DNA of 64,000 nt from Pleurocapsa sp. FMAR1 (GTDB taxonomy: Bacteria; Cyanobacteriota; Cyanobacteriia; Cyanobacteriales; Xenococcaceae), in the NCBI RefSeq assembly GCF_963665995.1, contig NZ_OY762512.1:3534001-3598000 (forward strand), given 5' to 3'. The translations under genes were made by a program, and so were the position numbers. Each line of letters opens with the position of its first letter. Position 1 is the first letter of the stretch. Below the pieces are notes generated by a model. It was not told where the DNA came from. It did no database searches and saw only the letters and a program-made list of their open reading frames with translations. Shown piece after piece: positions 36,751 through 46,472 of this stretch.

Positions 36751-37842
36751 ATGTCAGTATTGGCAGCAATTTCAGTAGTGCTTCTACTCATCGTAGTTCA
36801 CGAATTTGGTCACTTTGCAGCAGCACGATTACAAAAAATTAGAGTTAACCGCTTCTCAATCGGATTTGGACCTACTCTTTTAAAATACCAAGGTTCAGAA
36901 ACAGAATATGCCATCAGAGCTATTCCACTTGGCGGTTATGTAGGATTTCCTGATGATGATCCAGACAGCACTATCCCTCTAGATGATCCTAATTTACTAC
37001 GTAATCGCCCTGTTTTAGATAGAGCAATTGTAATTAGTGCTGGTGTAATTGCTAACTTGATTTTTGCCTATTTTCTATTGGTCGCTCAAGCGACAACTAT
37101 TGGCTTTCAAGACATTAACTATAGACCAGGGGTACTAGTACCACAATTGTTGAGCGAAGCCGAATCCGCTGCTGCTCAAGCAGGGGTTAAACCAGGGGAT
37201 ATTATTCTCAAAATAGATAATCTGGAACTAGACGATTCGGGAAAGGCTTTAGAAAATTTAAGAACCGCAATTCAAAATTCTCCTGATAAATCTCTACGGC
37301 TTTCGATCAAAAGAGATGTTGAAACTGTTACGGTGGATGTCAAGCCAAATATTGGTCAAGATGGCAAAGGTAGAATTGGTGTAATGCTTGCTCCTAACGG
37401 AGATATTGTGCGTCGTCGTGCTAAAAATATCGTTGAAGCCTTTACCGCTGGTGCTAATGAGTTTCAAAGAATCATTCAGCTTACAGTCCAGGGTTTTTGG
37501 CAATTAATTAGTAACTTTAGTGAAAATGCTCAACAGGTAGCAGGTCCAGTAGCTATTGTGGCAGTGGGTGCAGAACTTGCCCGCAATGACTTGGGAAACT
37601 TACTTCAGTTTGGAGCGTTGATTAGCATTAACTTAGCGATTATTAATATTCTGCCTCTACCTGCCTTAGATGGAGGTCAGCTAGCATTTTTGACCGTTGA
37701 AGGAGTTACAGGAAAACCTCTACCCAGTAAGCTGCAAAATGGCATTATGCAAACTGGTTTAGTTTTGCTACTTAGCCTAGGTATTTTTATTATTGTTAGA
37801 GATACTATGAATCTGGCATTCTTCCAAAATCTGTTTCAATAA
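36751..37842 (+). CDS. rseP: Site-2 protease RseP (M50 family, PDZ domain)
   Basis: An intramembrane zinc metalloprotease (363 aa) that cleaves membrane-spanning anti-sigma factors and signal peptides. HEFGH is at residues 17-21 in the first TM helix, followed by the conserved GFGP and the FPDDDPD segment. A PDZ domain (about 125-205) reads AGVKPGDIILKIDN. The second active-site motif LPLPALDGGQL lies in a C-terminal helix. Length is normal. Confidence 0.95.
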   Translation: MSVLAAISVVLLLIVVHEFGHFAAARLQKIRVNRFSIGFGPTLLKYQGSETEYAIRAIPLGGYVGFPDDDPDSTIPLDDPNLLRNRPVLDRAIVISAGVIANLIFAYFLLVAQATTIGFQDINYRPGVLVPQLLSEAESAAAQAGVKPGDIILKIDNLELDDSGKALENLRTAIQNSPDKSLRLSIKRDVETVTVDVKPNIGQDGKGRIGVMLAPNGDIVRRRAKNIVEAFTAGANEFQRIIQLTVQGFWQLISNFSENAQQVAGPVAIVAVGAELARNDLGNLLQFGALISINLAIINILPLPALDGGQLAFLTVEGVTGKPLPSKLQNGIMQTGLVLLLSLGIFIIVRDTMNLAFFQNLFQ

Positions 37843-38190
37843 AATACGCTGCGGGTTGATATTTGAAACTCGATAGTAATACTGTTCGTTGCTATAAGCC
37901 TTAAGCTCATAAGCTTTTGTTAGTCAGTAGTTAGTTGTTAGTCATAACGCTTGCTGCTGACTTTGTTATATTCTGGTATTACGCAAGCTTTTAATCGATT
38001 TAAATCTGGGCAAAGCGATTGACTTAAATGTCAAGTTAAATTTAGAAATTTTCCTTTTTCAAGCGATGCCGACCGCTAGCAAAGCAGGGTTAGCGATATA
38101 TGTTGCTCAACTAAATAAACATAATAAGACCCAAAAACAGACACCTTAAAAGGGCTGATTCTAATATTTTTCCCTCGTTACTTAAATTCA
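37843..38190. other. Intergenic region with a short heptamer repeat
   Basis: The 348 bases between rseP and nth hold three heptamer units (TAGTCAG, TAGTTAG, TTGTTAG at 37921-37941) and a GC-rich patch at 38062-38098. No gene, tRNA or clear terminator was found. Confidence 0.4.
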
Positions 38191-38904
38191 ATGTCCATTG
38201 ATAAAGCTTCTACTAACACAGAGAACAAAAAAACCACCAAAATCAGGCGTAAATCGCCTAGTAAAGCTCTTAAACAGCGATCGCACTCTATCTTTTCTCT
38301 GTTAACAGAACTGTATCCCGATGCCACCTGTAGCCTAAATTATGAAACTCCTCTAGAGCTTTTGGTAGCAACTATTCTTTCGGCACAATGCACAGATAAA
38401 CGGGTAAACAAAGTAACTCCTGCCTTATTTGCAACCTTTCCTGATGCGATTGCCATAGCGAATGGCGATCGCGATCGATTAGAAGCTTTGATTCGTTCTA
38501 CAGGCTTTTATCGTCATAAAGCCAAAAACATTCAGGGTGCTTGTCAAATGATTGTCTCCGACTTTGATGGCAAAGTTCCTAGTGATATGGAGCAGCTATT
38601 AAAACTGCCAGGAGTAGCCCGCAAAACCGCCAATGTTGTCTCTGCTCACGCCTTTAGCAATATTCAAGGGGTAACGGTAGATACCCATGTTAAACGCCTC
38701 AGTAATCGCTGGGAATTAACTAAATCTGATAAACCAATTCAGATCGAAAAGGATCTTATGGCTTTGCTCCCCCAATCAGAATGGGAAAACTATTCTATTC
38801 GCACTATTTATCACGGTAGAGCAGTTTGTAAAGCTCGTAAGCCTGTGTGTGAAGTTTGTAAACTAGCTCATCTTTGTCCATCAGCAAAAGAATATTTAAA
38901 CTGA
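38191..38904 (+). CDS. nth: Endonuclease III
   Basis: A base-excision-repair glycosylase/AP lyase for oxidised pyrimidines. The helix-hairpin-helix LLKLPGVARKTANVVSAHAF holds catalytic K145, VTVDTHVKRL holds D164, and the C-terminal [4Fe-4S] cysteines are 213, 220, 223 and 229 (CKARKPVCEVCKLAHLC). The basic N-terminal extension (about 30 residues, KKTTKIRRKSPSKALKQR) is common in cyanobacteria. Confidence 0.95.
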   Translation: MSIDKASTNTENKKTTKIRRKSPSKALKQRSHSIFSLLTELYPDATCSLNYETPLELLVATILSAQCTDKRVNKVTPALFATFPDAIAIANGDRDRLEALIRSTGFYRHKAKNIQGACQMIVSDFDGKVPSDMEQLLKLPGVARKTANVVSAHAFSNIQGVTVDTHVKRLSNRWELTKSDKPIQIEKDLMALLPQSEWENYSIRTIYHGRAVCKARKPVCEVCKLAHLCPSAKEYLN

Positions 38905-39144
38905 ATATAGCCATCTCTCTGTATTATGCGTCAGGCTTATTTCATCAATGTGCCTAATTCTCAATAAGCAGAGCTTTTTTGGTATTTTTTGGGGGGTTTA
39001 AAGCTAAAATTGCTAGAAGATTGGTAGACAGATTTTAGCCCCTGAACCCTTGATAGCTTAAAGCAAACGAGATATTATTGGTAGGCAAAGTGATAGACAC
39101 AAGAAGGCAAAAAGAACAGTCAATTGAATCAAATAATTTAAAGT

Positions 39145-40593
39145 TCAAGTATCTGCTTGCAAGTTACTAAACAATTTTTTCCAATCAGTAACACCCTGCT
39201 GTTCTTCTCTAACTTCAAAAGTCTTGTTAACTGCTGCGGGGAGATTTAGTGCTTGAATACACAACTGGGCGATCGCATCTCGGCTGACTTGTCCCCTGAT
39301 ATTGTCTCCTTGTTCAGCAACTAAAACCTTATCTCCTGGTTGTTCGGTTAAAGCACAGGGACGAATAATTGTATAGGTCAAACCACTGGCTTTAATAGCT
39401 TCTTCGCCTCTTAGTTTCCAGGTTAAAATACCTCCTAATTGCTCATTCATGCGTACTGCAGGCGGTTCTTCTTCTAAGTTAATTCCTGGACGATTAGGGC
39501 GAGTAACACCGGCTGAACTTATCTGAACGAATTGGGGTTTTGCTTGACCACCATAAGCTTTGATATATTCAATCTCTAAGCTAAACGAACCCGCTTCAAA
39601 TTTAGGATTTAGTTCACCATCATATTCAAACTTACTCAACATCAACTGCATGGAGTAAACTTTGGCAGCATCAAATTGACTTGCTTCAGTTACGGTTTTA
39701 GCGCGAAAGACAGGGATTAAATCTTGAAAGGGAATACGAATAGTCGTAGGGAAGTTATAAACTGTGTCAAAAGAATGACAATAGCCCACTCCATCCCATT
39801 TACCTTCACAGCGAGTAATAAACTTATAGCGTTTACCATCACCAATCACTTTTAACTCTATGCCTTCATAATCAGATAAATCCAGAGGTGGCTCGAAATT
39901 ACGAGTACGCACCGAAGCAAAACCGCCGTTATTATCTGTGGAGACAATACCGGAAAAGATGGCTTTATTCTCCGCCAGTCGAATATTGCTCTGGCTGACT
40001 CCTCCCATAACCACATCATCTATTGCACCCCAAGCTTCTTTGATATCAGCGTTGGGATTAGCAAAGTCAAACAGCACTTTATCAGTAGCAGGTGAAATAT
40101 GCTGCCAGACAACTTTGACCAGATTTTTAATCCCTGCGTATTCGACTAACTCTGGAGTATCAACTACTTCAGGCAGGTAAAACTTAATTCCCTGGTAGTA
40201 TTTCTCTCGCGTTGGGGTATCCCCTTCCACTGGCTGAACTTTTGTGCCTGTGCAGCAAATAACTGCGCTTACTCCCTGCATCATTTCTGGCTTGAGAGTT
40301 TCTGGGATAGTAATGTCGGCTGCAAATAGTTCTACCCGATCTCCTAGCATATTTTGGGCTTTGGCTGTATCTCTAACTAAAGCTCTAACACGATAATTTT
40401 GCTCAAGTAAATTTTTGACTACACGTTTACCTACTCCACCCGTTGCTCCAGCTACTAGAATTGTCATAGTTGTTTGTTGATTATAATTTTTGGATTGATT
40501 AGACTGGAAAATGTTTCGCCAAGAACTAATTAGAGGAATAACTTCAAAGTAAGTAAGAGTCTGCCAAAGTCTATTTAATTTCCAACGAGCCAC
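39145..40593 (-). CDS. NAD(P)-binding / CIA30 fusion protein
   Basis: A 482-aa fusion. Residues about 42-150 are a short-chain dehydrogenase-like Rossmann fold (ILVAGATGGVGKRVVKNLLE), about 170-340 are a CIA30 (complex I intermediate-associated protein 30) domain with AWGAIDDVVMGGVSQSN and CHSFDTVYNFPTTIRIPF, and the remainder (LTYTIIRPCALTEQPG) completes the SDR domain. The CIA30 domain sits as an insertion in the SDR. The plant relative acts in chloroplast complex assembly; here a role in NDH-1 or photosystem assembly is only inferred. The N-terminal WKLNRLWQTLTYFEVIP is conserved, so the upstream start is kept. Confidence 0.85.
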   Translation of the reverse strand: MARWKLNRLWQTLTYFEVIPLISSWRNIFQSNQSKNYNQQTTMTILVAGATGGVGKRVVKNLLEQNYRVRALVRDTAKAQNMLGDRVELFAADITIPETLKPEMMQGVSAVICCTGTKVQPVEGDTPTREKYYQGIKFYLPEVVDTPELVEYAGIKNLVKVVWQHISPATDKVLFDFANPNADIKEAWGAIDDVVMGGVSQSNIRLAENKAIFSGIVSTDNNGGFASVRTRNFEPPLDLSDYEGIELKVIGDGKRYKFITRCEGKWDGVGYCHSFDTVYNFPTTIRIPFQDLIPVFRAKTVTEASQFDAAKVYSMQLMLSKFEYDGELNPKFEAGSFSLEIEYIKAYGGQAKPQFVQISSAGVTRPNRPGINLEEEPPAVRMNEQLGGILTWKLRGEEAIKASGLTYTIIRPCALTEQPGDKVLVAEQGDNIRGQVSRDAIAQLCIQALNLPAAVNKTFEVREEQQGVTDWKKLFSNLQADT

Positions 40594-40749
40594 AATAAAT
40601 AGTTAATAAACTACAGTATATAAAGAAGGGAAGCAGAGAAAAGTTATCTACCAATCTCAACACTCTCCTTTACAAAATACTGCAATTACTACAAGATCTT
40701 AAGTTTTTGTCGCAAAATATATAGAGAAATTAGAGATGGAGTCAGAAAA

Positions 40750-41919
40750 ATGCTGTCATATGCCTTGGCGATCGCGGTAACCTTAAGTAGTTTAGTTCTA
40801 TTCTCAACAGCTTTTTTAATTTCTGATATTCATCGCCGAGATGACTTCCTCTGGAGTGGAGTAGGATTGTTTTATGCGTTGGTGCTATGGTTTTGTGCTA
40901 GAAACATTACTGGTGCTGTACTATTAGGACAAGCAGCAGCCACAGTATTAATCGTTTCATACAGTTGGCAAACTCTCAAGTTGAGAAAAGCAGTCGCCAA
41001 TCCTACTAAGGCATCTGCCATCAATAATTTTTCTGTGCTACAAAAAGTCAACGGTTTACTAAAGCGCAGCGAACCAAAATATCAGCCAGTCGAACCTTAT
41101 AATACTGCAACTCCAGCTAAAGTTACAGAACAAGAAATAGCTATTCCTGAGACAACTTCCCCAGAAAGCAGATCCCAGAAATCTAATAATAAAATCTCTA
41201 GCAGTAATAAAAGTAAATCAGGAGTATTGGGCAGATTGTTTGGTAGCAAGCAAAAAGCTGCTATTACTAATACCAAACTAGACGACATTTTAGAAGAAGC
41301 ACAAAATACCACAGTAACTAATCCTACTAACGAACCTGTTGCAGAAGTACAGCCAATTACCGAACAAAAAGCTGCTCCAGATAGCGTCCCTCAGCCAAAA
41401 ATAGCTAAAACTGAGGCAAACAGGCAGATAAAAGTTCCTCAACAAATAGCCGCTCTTGAAGGCGATCAACCCCAAGAGAAAGCAGAAACTAGTATCCCAA
41501 ATACCCAACCCGAAGCATCAGTAGTTGATGTCAATCGAGACAAAATAGCAGATACCGCAGAAAGCTCAGAAAAAGCTTCTACATCAGAGCCAGAGACTAC
41601 TCTACTAAAGCTTGAGCAACCTGAAGTTAGCTCTGAAGATAAATCTGCTACTCTTAATAAGATTGAAGCAGAAACTGTTCCTGACGCAAAAGAAGTTCCA
41701 GAGATTAAAGCCGTAACCGAAAAAAAACCATCTCCCTTAGATTCTTTAGAAACGGTAGAAGTTGCTGAAGTATTAGAAGCAGCGTCTGAAGATATGTCTA
41801 GTAATCGATCAGATCAGTCTAATATTATTGAAGTGACTACTACGGAAATTAATATCACCACTGAAGTTCAAAAAATAGAGCAAAATGAAGATAAAACTTC
41901 AGACTCTGAAGATGTTTAA
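40750..41919 (+). CDS. ycf66: Ycf66 family protein
   Basis: A 389-aa protein. The N-terminal about 90 residues have three TM helices (LAIAVTLSSLVLFSTAFLI, LWSGVGLFYALVLWF, TGAVLLGQAAATVLIVSYSW) followed by QTLKLRKA, the Ycf66 core. The long C-terminal tail is acidic, low complexity and rich in E, T, S, K and A, with many ATPEK-type stretches. It is probably disordered. Function is unknown; the core is also encoded in some plastids. Confidence 0.88.
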   Translation: MLSYALAIAVTLSSLVLFSTAFLISDIHRRDDFLWSGVGLFYALVLWFCARNITGAVLLGQAAATVLIVSYSWQTLKLRKAVANPTKASAINNFSVLQKVNGLLKRSEPKYQPVEPYNTATPAKVTEQEIAIPETTSPESRSQKSNNKISSSNKSKSGVLGRLFGSKQKAAITNTKLDDILEEAQNTTVTNPTNEPVAEVQPITEQKAAPDSVPQPKIAKTEANRQIKVPQQIAALEGDQPQEKAETSIPNTQPEASVVDVNRDKIADTAESSEKASTSEPETTLLKLEQPEVSSEDKSATLNKIEAETVPDAKEVPEIKAVTEKKPSPLDSLETVEVAEVLEAASEDMSSNRSDQSNIIEVTTTEINITTEVQKIEQNEDKTSDSEDV

Positions 41920-41995
41920 GAACCAATATAGCTATTTTCATTTTAATAAGATACGGTCTTTACACTCTGATTTTTGCTAATTGTTATTTAACATA

Positions 41996-42028
41996 GGTTG
42001 GGTTAGCGGTCCAACTCTAATCCCAACC
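41996..42028. repeat. Inverted repeat GGTTGGGTTAG / CTAATCCCAACC
   Basis: The near-perfect arms enclose a 10-base loop, with one bulged base. The arms resemble those of the palindrome at 1619-1668. It lies between the convergent ycf66 and MshEN-like genes and could end transcription on both strands. Confidence 0.5.
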
Positions 42029-42064
42029 TGCACTAACATTTAATTTTTGTCTAACAAACAGTCT

Positions 42065-42586
42065 CTAAAACTTAGTCATCGTTTCTGCGCTTAGTTTCAC
42101 CCAATGAGTAATATCGTCTTTAGTAATTTTTTCTTTGTGATTTTCTTCTATTTGAAATTCATGTCGAAATTCTTGATTTTCTCTTGAGTGTGTAATTAAT
42201 TGCGATGGAAATAAGTTTTGGATGAAAAAATTGACCGTATTAGGCTTGATCAAACCTTGTTGAACAGCGGTATCTCCAAAACGAAGCGAAAGTTTATTTT
42301 GTTCAACTAAAATGACTTTGATTTCTTCTTCACTCAATAATCCTGCCTTTTGAAAATAAAAGCCGATGGGATGTTCTATTCGTCTATTAACTAGCTTAAA
42401 CCACTCCTGCACAAAGAAATCGGCAGTATCTTGTTTAATCCAACCTCTTAAAGCCAATATTTCCCCTAAGCGCATATCTTCATAGTATGTTTGATCTCGA
42501 AGAGCAACTTCCAATTGTGGAGTAGTAATTAAACCTGCTTCCTGTAAGATTTCTCCTATGGGCTTAAACGTAATAAATTTAGACAT
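42065..42586 (-). CDS. MshEN-like domain protein
   Basis: A 173-aa protein with the repeated pattern of the type II secretion ATPase N-terminal (MshEN/T2SSE-N) domain: FKPIGEILQEAGLITTPQLE, then MRLGEILALRGWIKQDTADF and FYFQKAGLLSEEEIKVILVE, each a GEIL-xx-GLI half-motif. In other proteins this domain binds cyclic-di-GMP. No ATPase domain is present, so this may be a regulator or adaptor. I chose the ATG at 42586 (MSKFITFKPIG); an upstream ATG at 42646 would add 20 hydrophobic, unconserved residues. Confidence 0.65.
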   Translation of the reverse strand: MSKFITFKPIGEILQEAGLITTPQLEVALRDQTYYEDMRLGEILALRGWIKQDTADFFVQEWFKLVNRRIEHPIGFYFQKAGLLSEEEIKVILVEQNKLSLRFGDTAVQQGLIKPNTVNFFIQNLFPSQLITHSRENQEFRHEFQIEENHKEKITKDDITHWVKLSAETMTKF

Positions 42587-42925
42587 AGCAAGTATCAGAA
42601 AAATTAAACAAATATGTAAATTGGTATTTGATTTGCCGATTGCCATCTCGCCAGCACGCTCTTAGCTAGAAAAAATTATTTTGTTTAAAATAATTTGTCT
42701 CAATAAACCTATTAGCTTCAATTGATATTATCAGCTATTTATTTAAATACACAGCATGATGCTGCATATGATCCTTTATAAACGTACTAATCGTAAAATA
42801 GCTGTGATCGTATCCCGTTTGCCAGCGTAAATTTAAATATTGTAGTTTCTTAACTTTTGCCGATCCTTTATTAGCTAACTGTAAGACAGTAAACTTATTT
42901 GGTTAAACGATAGTTGCTAACTAAT

Positions 42926-43915
42926 ATGGATTCAAGTCTAATTCTTGACAATATTTTAAATCCGCCAGTTTTATTTTTCTTTATTGGCATGACGGCGGTT
43001 TTTCTCAAATCAGATCTAGAAATTCCTCAGCCTTTACCTAAATTATTTTCTCTTTACCTTTTATTTGCAATTGGCTTTAAAGGAAAACACGAAATTCATG
43101 AAAGCGGAATCAACAGCGAAATTGCCATAACTCTTATCGCAGCAATTCTTGCAGCTATCATTGTGCCGATTTATTCCTTTTTTATTCTCCAGATAAAATT
43201 AGATGCTTATAACGCAGCAGCGATCGCCGCCACCTATGGTTCAATTAGTGCTGTAACTTTTGTTACCGCTAGTTCATTTTTAGAACAACAATCAATTACC
43301 TATGGCGGTCACATGATAGCAGCCTTGGCACTTATGGAATCTCCGGCAATTATCGTCGGGCTAATTTTAGTTAGGCTGTTTACTCAAACTAAAGAAAGAG
43401 CCATACAAGAAGGGGAAGAAGAGTTTTCCTGGACTGAAGTTTTACGAGAAGCCTTCTTAAATGGTTCAGTTGTTTTGCTGTTGGGTAGTTTACTAGTAGG
43501 AATGGTTACTAGTGCAAAAGGCTGGGAAAGATTAGAGGTCTTCACAGGGGACATATTTTATGGAATGCTGACTTTTTTCTGGTTAGATATGGGGCTAGTG
43601 GCAGCAAGAAGAATCGATGATCTTAGGAAAAGTGGTTCTTTTGTAATCGGTTTTTCCATTCTCATGCCTGTGTTTAATGCTTTAATCGGCATTTTGATCG
43701 CTAGGCTAATCGGGATGTCTGTGGGCAACGCTCTTTTGTTCGCAGTACTATCTGCCAGTGCTTCCTATATAGCTGTACCAGCAGCCATGCGTATGACCGT
43801 CCCAGAAGCCAATCCTAGTCTATATATATCAATGGCTTTGGCATTAACTTTTCCCTTCAATATTATTATTGGCATTCCTGTTTATTTAGCAATTATTGAG
43901 CGTTTTTGGACATAG
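42926..43915 (+). CDS. sbtA: SbtA-family sodium-dependent bicarbonate permease
   Basis: A 329-aa membrane protein with about ten hydrophobic helices: NPPVLFFFIGMTAVFLKSDL, LFSLYLLFAIGFKGKHEI, AAIAATYGSISAVTFVTASS, MESPAIIVGLILVR, and SASASYIAVPAAMRMTVPEA near the end. The GSISAVTFVTA and SASYIAVPAAMR regions correspond to the two inverted halves of the SbtA fold. It is shorter than Synechocystis SbtA (374 aa) and lacks most of the long central cytoplasmic loop. This suggests a divergent SbtA subgroup, so bicarbonate as substrate is likely but not certain. The ATG at 42926 is preferred over a TTG four codons upstream. The next gene is PII-like. Confidence 0.85.
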   Translation: MDSSLILDNILNPPVLFFFIGMTAVFLKSDLEIPQPLPKLFSLYLLFAIGFKGKHEIHESGINSEIAITLIAAILAAIIVPIYSFFILQIKLDAYNAAAIAATYGSISAVTFVTASSFLEQQSITYGGHMIAALALMESPAIIVGLILVRLFTQTKERAIQEGEEEFSWTEVLREAFLNGSVVLLLGSLLVGMVTSAKGWERLEVFTGDIFYGMLTFFWLDMGLVAARRIDDLRKSGSFVIGFSILMPVFNALIGILIARLIGMSVGNALLFAVLSASASYIAVPAAMRMTVPEANPSLYISMALALTFPFNIIIGIPVYLAIIERFWT

Positions 43916-44070
43916 AAAAATAACGGTAGCATTTTTAAATTTAAGCGATGTACCAATGATTGAATTAAATCACCTGATATCAAGGTTAACCACAAGAATA
44001 TAATAAATAAAGCAAAATCGAATACTAATTTATATAGTTTATTAATCAAAAATTTTAGGACTTCGCTAAA

Positions 44071-44391
44071 GTGCATCCAGTTAGTCGATTTGAAATAATT
44101 GTGGCTTCTAAAGAAGTAGAAAAAATAACCAAGGTGCTAGACGCAGTGAAAGTTTCAAGCTACAGCATTATTAGAGACGTGATTGGTAAAAGTCATTTAG
44201 GCACTGTATCCGACGATGTTAATTTAGGCAGCAGTAAATTAAGCAACGTATTTATCATCTGCTATTGCTCTTCAGACAAAGTTGAACCTATTGTCACTAA
44301 AGTCAAACCTATCCTCAATAAATATGGTGGGGTTTGTTATCTATTTGAGGCGATGGAAATTAGTTCTATCCATTATGTAGCTTCTAATTAA
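44071..44391 (+). CDS. sbtB: SbtB-like PII-family signalling protein
   Basis: A 106-aa PII-like protein in the sbtB position. SbtB binds adenyl nucleotides and blocks SbtA. It has the ferredoxin-like beta-alpha-beta pattern: FEIIVASKEVEKITKVLDAV, a central loop GKSHLGTVSDDVNLGSSK corresponding to the T-loop, then YCSSDKVEPIVTKVKPILNK. The C-terminus EAMEISSIHYVASN lacks the CGPEGC R-loop of Synechocystis SbtB, so redox control through that loop is not expected. The start is GTG at 44071. It follows sbtA by 155 bases. Confidence 0.8.
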   Translation: MHPVSRFEIIVASKEVEKITKVLDAVKVSSYSIIRDVIGKSHLGTVSDDVNLGSSKLSNVFIICYCSSDKVEPIVTKVKPILNKYGGVCYLFEAMEISSIHYVASN

Positions 44392-44514
44392 CACTAAAGG
44401 TTAGTATTTAGCATTTATTTTTCAATGTTTAATGTTTAATAATTGGTTATTGTTAAGATGATCGTTAATGATCTAATTCTCAATTGTGATCGGAAAAACC
44501 AAAGATAAAACCCT

Positions 44515-45483
44515 GTGGAAATAACTTTTTTAGGTACAAGTTCTGGAGTACCAACGCGATCGCGCAACGTCTCAAGCGTAGCCCTACGTCTGCCACAACG
44601 GTCAGAGGTGTGGCTGTTTGACTGTGGTGAAGGCACACAGCATCAGCTTCAGCGCAGTGAGATCAAAAGCTCACAAATTCGACGCATTTTTGTAACACAT
44701 ATGCACGGCGATCATACCTTTGGCTTAATGGGTTTGATTGCTAGCTGTGGTCTAGCTGGTACTGGTCAACCGATTGATATTTATGGACCAAAAGGGTTAA
44801 AAGAATATCTTCAGGCTGCTGCCAAGTATTCCTATATGAACTTTGGCTCTCGTCTTAAGATTCATACCGTTAAGACAGGCTTACTGTACGAAGACGATGA
44901 ATTTAGCGTTAGCTGTAGATTATTAAAACATCGCATACCTGCCCACGGCTATCGAATTGTCGAGAAAGATCGCTCTGGGACATTTAATCTTGAAAAAGCA
45001 AAATCTTTGGGAATTCCCCCTGGACCAATTTATGGCAAGCTCAAACAGGGAGAAGTTGTGACTTTAGATGATGGTCGTAAAATTAACGGCAAAGATCTTT
45101 GCGGACAGCCAGAAACAGGACGCAAGGTAGTTTACTGTACGGATACAGTATTTTGTGATGCAGCAGTAAAACTAGCTCAAGATGCCGATGTTTTGATTCA
45201 TGAGGCGACATTTGCCCACCAGGATGCAGATATGGCATTTGAAAAGATGCACTCTACAACGACGATGGCAGCACAGGTAGCTTTGTTGGCTGGAGTCAAG
45301 CAATTGATTATGACTCACTTTAGCCCTCGTTATGCCCCTGGAAATCCGATTCAGCTAAATGATCTAAAACAAGAAGCCAGAGCTATTTTTCCGCAGACAA
45401 AGCTAGCTTATGACTTTTATTCTTACGAGGTGCCAAGACGCAGAGAAGCGAAACTAAAAGAGACAGTAGCGGGTGAGAGGTAA
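44515..45483 (+). CDS. rnz: Ribonuclease Z
   Basis: RNase Z removes the 3' trailer of tRNA precursors. The metallo-beta-lactamase fold has the zinc motif THMHGDHTFG (H62, H64, D66, H67), HRIPAHGYRI, YCTDTVFCDAA, IHEATFAHQD and MTHFSPRY. N-terminal MEITFLGTSSGVPT is typical; the start is GTG at 44515. Length 322 aa. Confidence 0.95.
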   Translation: MEITFLGTSSGVPTRSRNVSSVALRLPQRSEVWLFDCGEGTQHQLQRSEIKSSQIRRIFVTHMHGDHTFGLMGLIASCGLAGTGQPIDIYGPKGLKEYLQAAAKYSYMNFGSRLKIHTVKTGLLYEDDEFSVSCRLLKHRIPAHGYRIVEKDRSGTFNLEKAKSLGIPPGPIYGKLKQGEVVTLDDGRKINGKDLCGQPETGRKVVYCTDTVFCDAAVKLAQDADVLIHEATFAHQDADMAFEKMHSTTTMAAQVALLAGVKQLIMTHFSPRYAPGNPIQLNDLKQEARAIFPQTKLAYDFYSYEVPRRREAKLKETVAGER

Positions 45484-45616
45484 GTAGCTGGACAAAATTA
45501 AATTCAACGTTGATGGTTAAAGTCAGAGGTCAGTAATAATTGACTGTGGTTACTTCTGTCCATGTATTTAAGAGGTAATTGCTTATTGTTTCTCCGTTAT
45601 TGAACTGCTTTGGCAC

Positions 45617-46360
45617 TTAAAACAATGAACGCCAGAAAAACTTGGGTAGAAGTAGCATTCGTCGCCAACGCCAAGGCTCTTTGTAAAGTCGATAAGACCA
45701 TTCTAAATTATTATTTTTCAACCACTCTGGCGCACGGGATTTGTTTCCAGCCCAAATATCAAGGCTACCACCAACTCCTATCCAAATAGATTGGGGACAC
45801 AAATGACGATTATCTCTAATCCAAAATTCTTGTCGTGGTACGCCAATGGCAACAAAGATGACTTTAGGCTGTTGAGCTTTAAGAGTTTGCTTCCATTTCT
45901 CTGCTTCTTGCCCAGAAATATATCCATGCTGCGTCATAATTGACAGCTTTGGCAGCTTCTGTTGCCAAGCTATAGCAGCTTGCTCGGCAGTTCCAGGCGC
46001 ACCACCAAAAAAGCAAATAGCTGGAGGCTCATCAGACTGTCCAATTTCTTTAATTACAGATTCTGCTAGCTCGATACCAGGACAACGCTGATATTTAATG
46101 CCTCGCAGACGCATATAGACAATAATACCTGCTCCATCGGGAATCACTAACTCTGCTGCTTTGATCGTTTGACCTAAAACACGATCTTCTTTAGCCATCA
46201 TGCTCATTTCAGCGTTTAAAGTCACAACATGAGTGCTAATTCCCTGAGATAGCCTAGCTAATAGCCAATTTGTATAGTTATCAATTAAATGAATATGCAG
46301 ATTAAAGACGGGAAAAGTTGTTGGTGAATATAAGTCACTGTTACTATCTGTAGGCAACAT
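45617..46360 (-). CDS. WecG/TagA/CpsF-family glycosyltransferase
   Basis: A 247-aa GT26 transferase of the kind that adds N-acetylmannosamine-type sugars to lipid-linked precursors. The motifs are RVLGQTIKAAELVIPDGAGI, CFFGGAPGTAEQAA, VIFVAIGVPRQEFWI and IWIGVGGSLDIWAGNKSRAP. These give the donor-sugar pocket and conserved aspartate (PDG). The acceptor is not known; exopolysaccharide or S-layer glycans are possible. Confidence 0.88.
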   Translation of the reverse strand: MLPTDSNSDLYSPTTFPVFNLHIHLIDNYTNWLLARLSQGISTHVVTLNAEMSMMAKEDRVLGQTIKAAELVIPDGAGIIVYMRLRGIKYQRCPGIELAESVIKEIGQSDEPPAICFFGGAPGTAEQAAIAWQQKLPKLSIMTQHGYISGQEAEKWKQTLKAQQPKVIFVAIGVPRQEFWIRDNRHLCPQSIWIGVGGSLDIWAGNKSRAPEWLKNNNLEWSYRLYKEPWRWRRMLLLPKFFWRSLF

Positions 46361-46472
46361 AATTGTTTACTCAGCCTGCAAAGAAAAAATCATCAAAAAA
46401 CTTTAGCTATAACCCTCAAAGCAAATAAATATTTTAACAACAGCTAAGGCAATGTCCTAACTGTTGCTTAAC

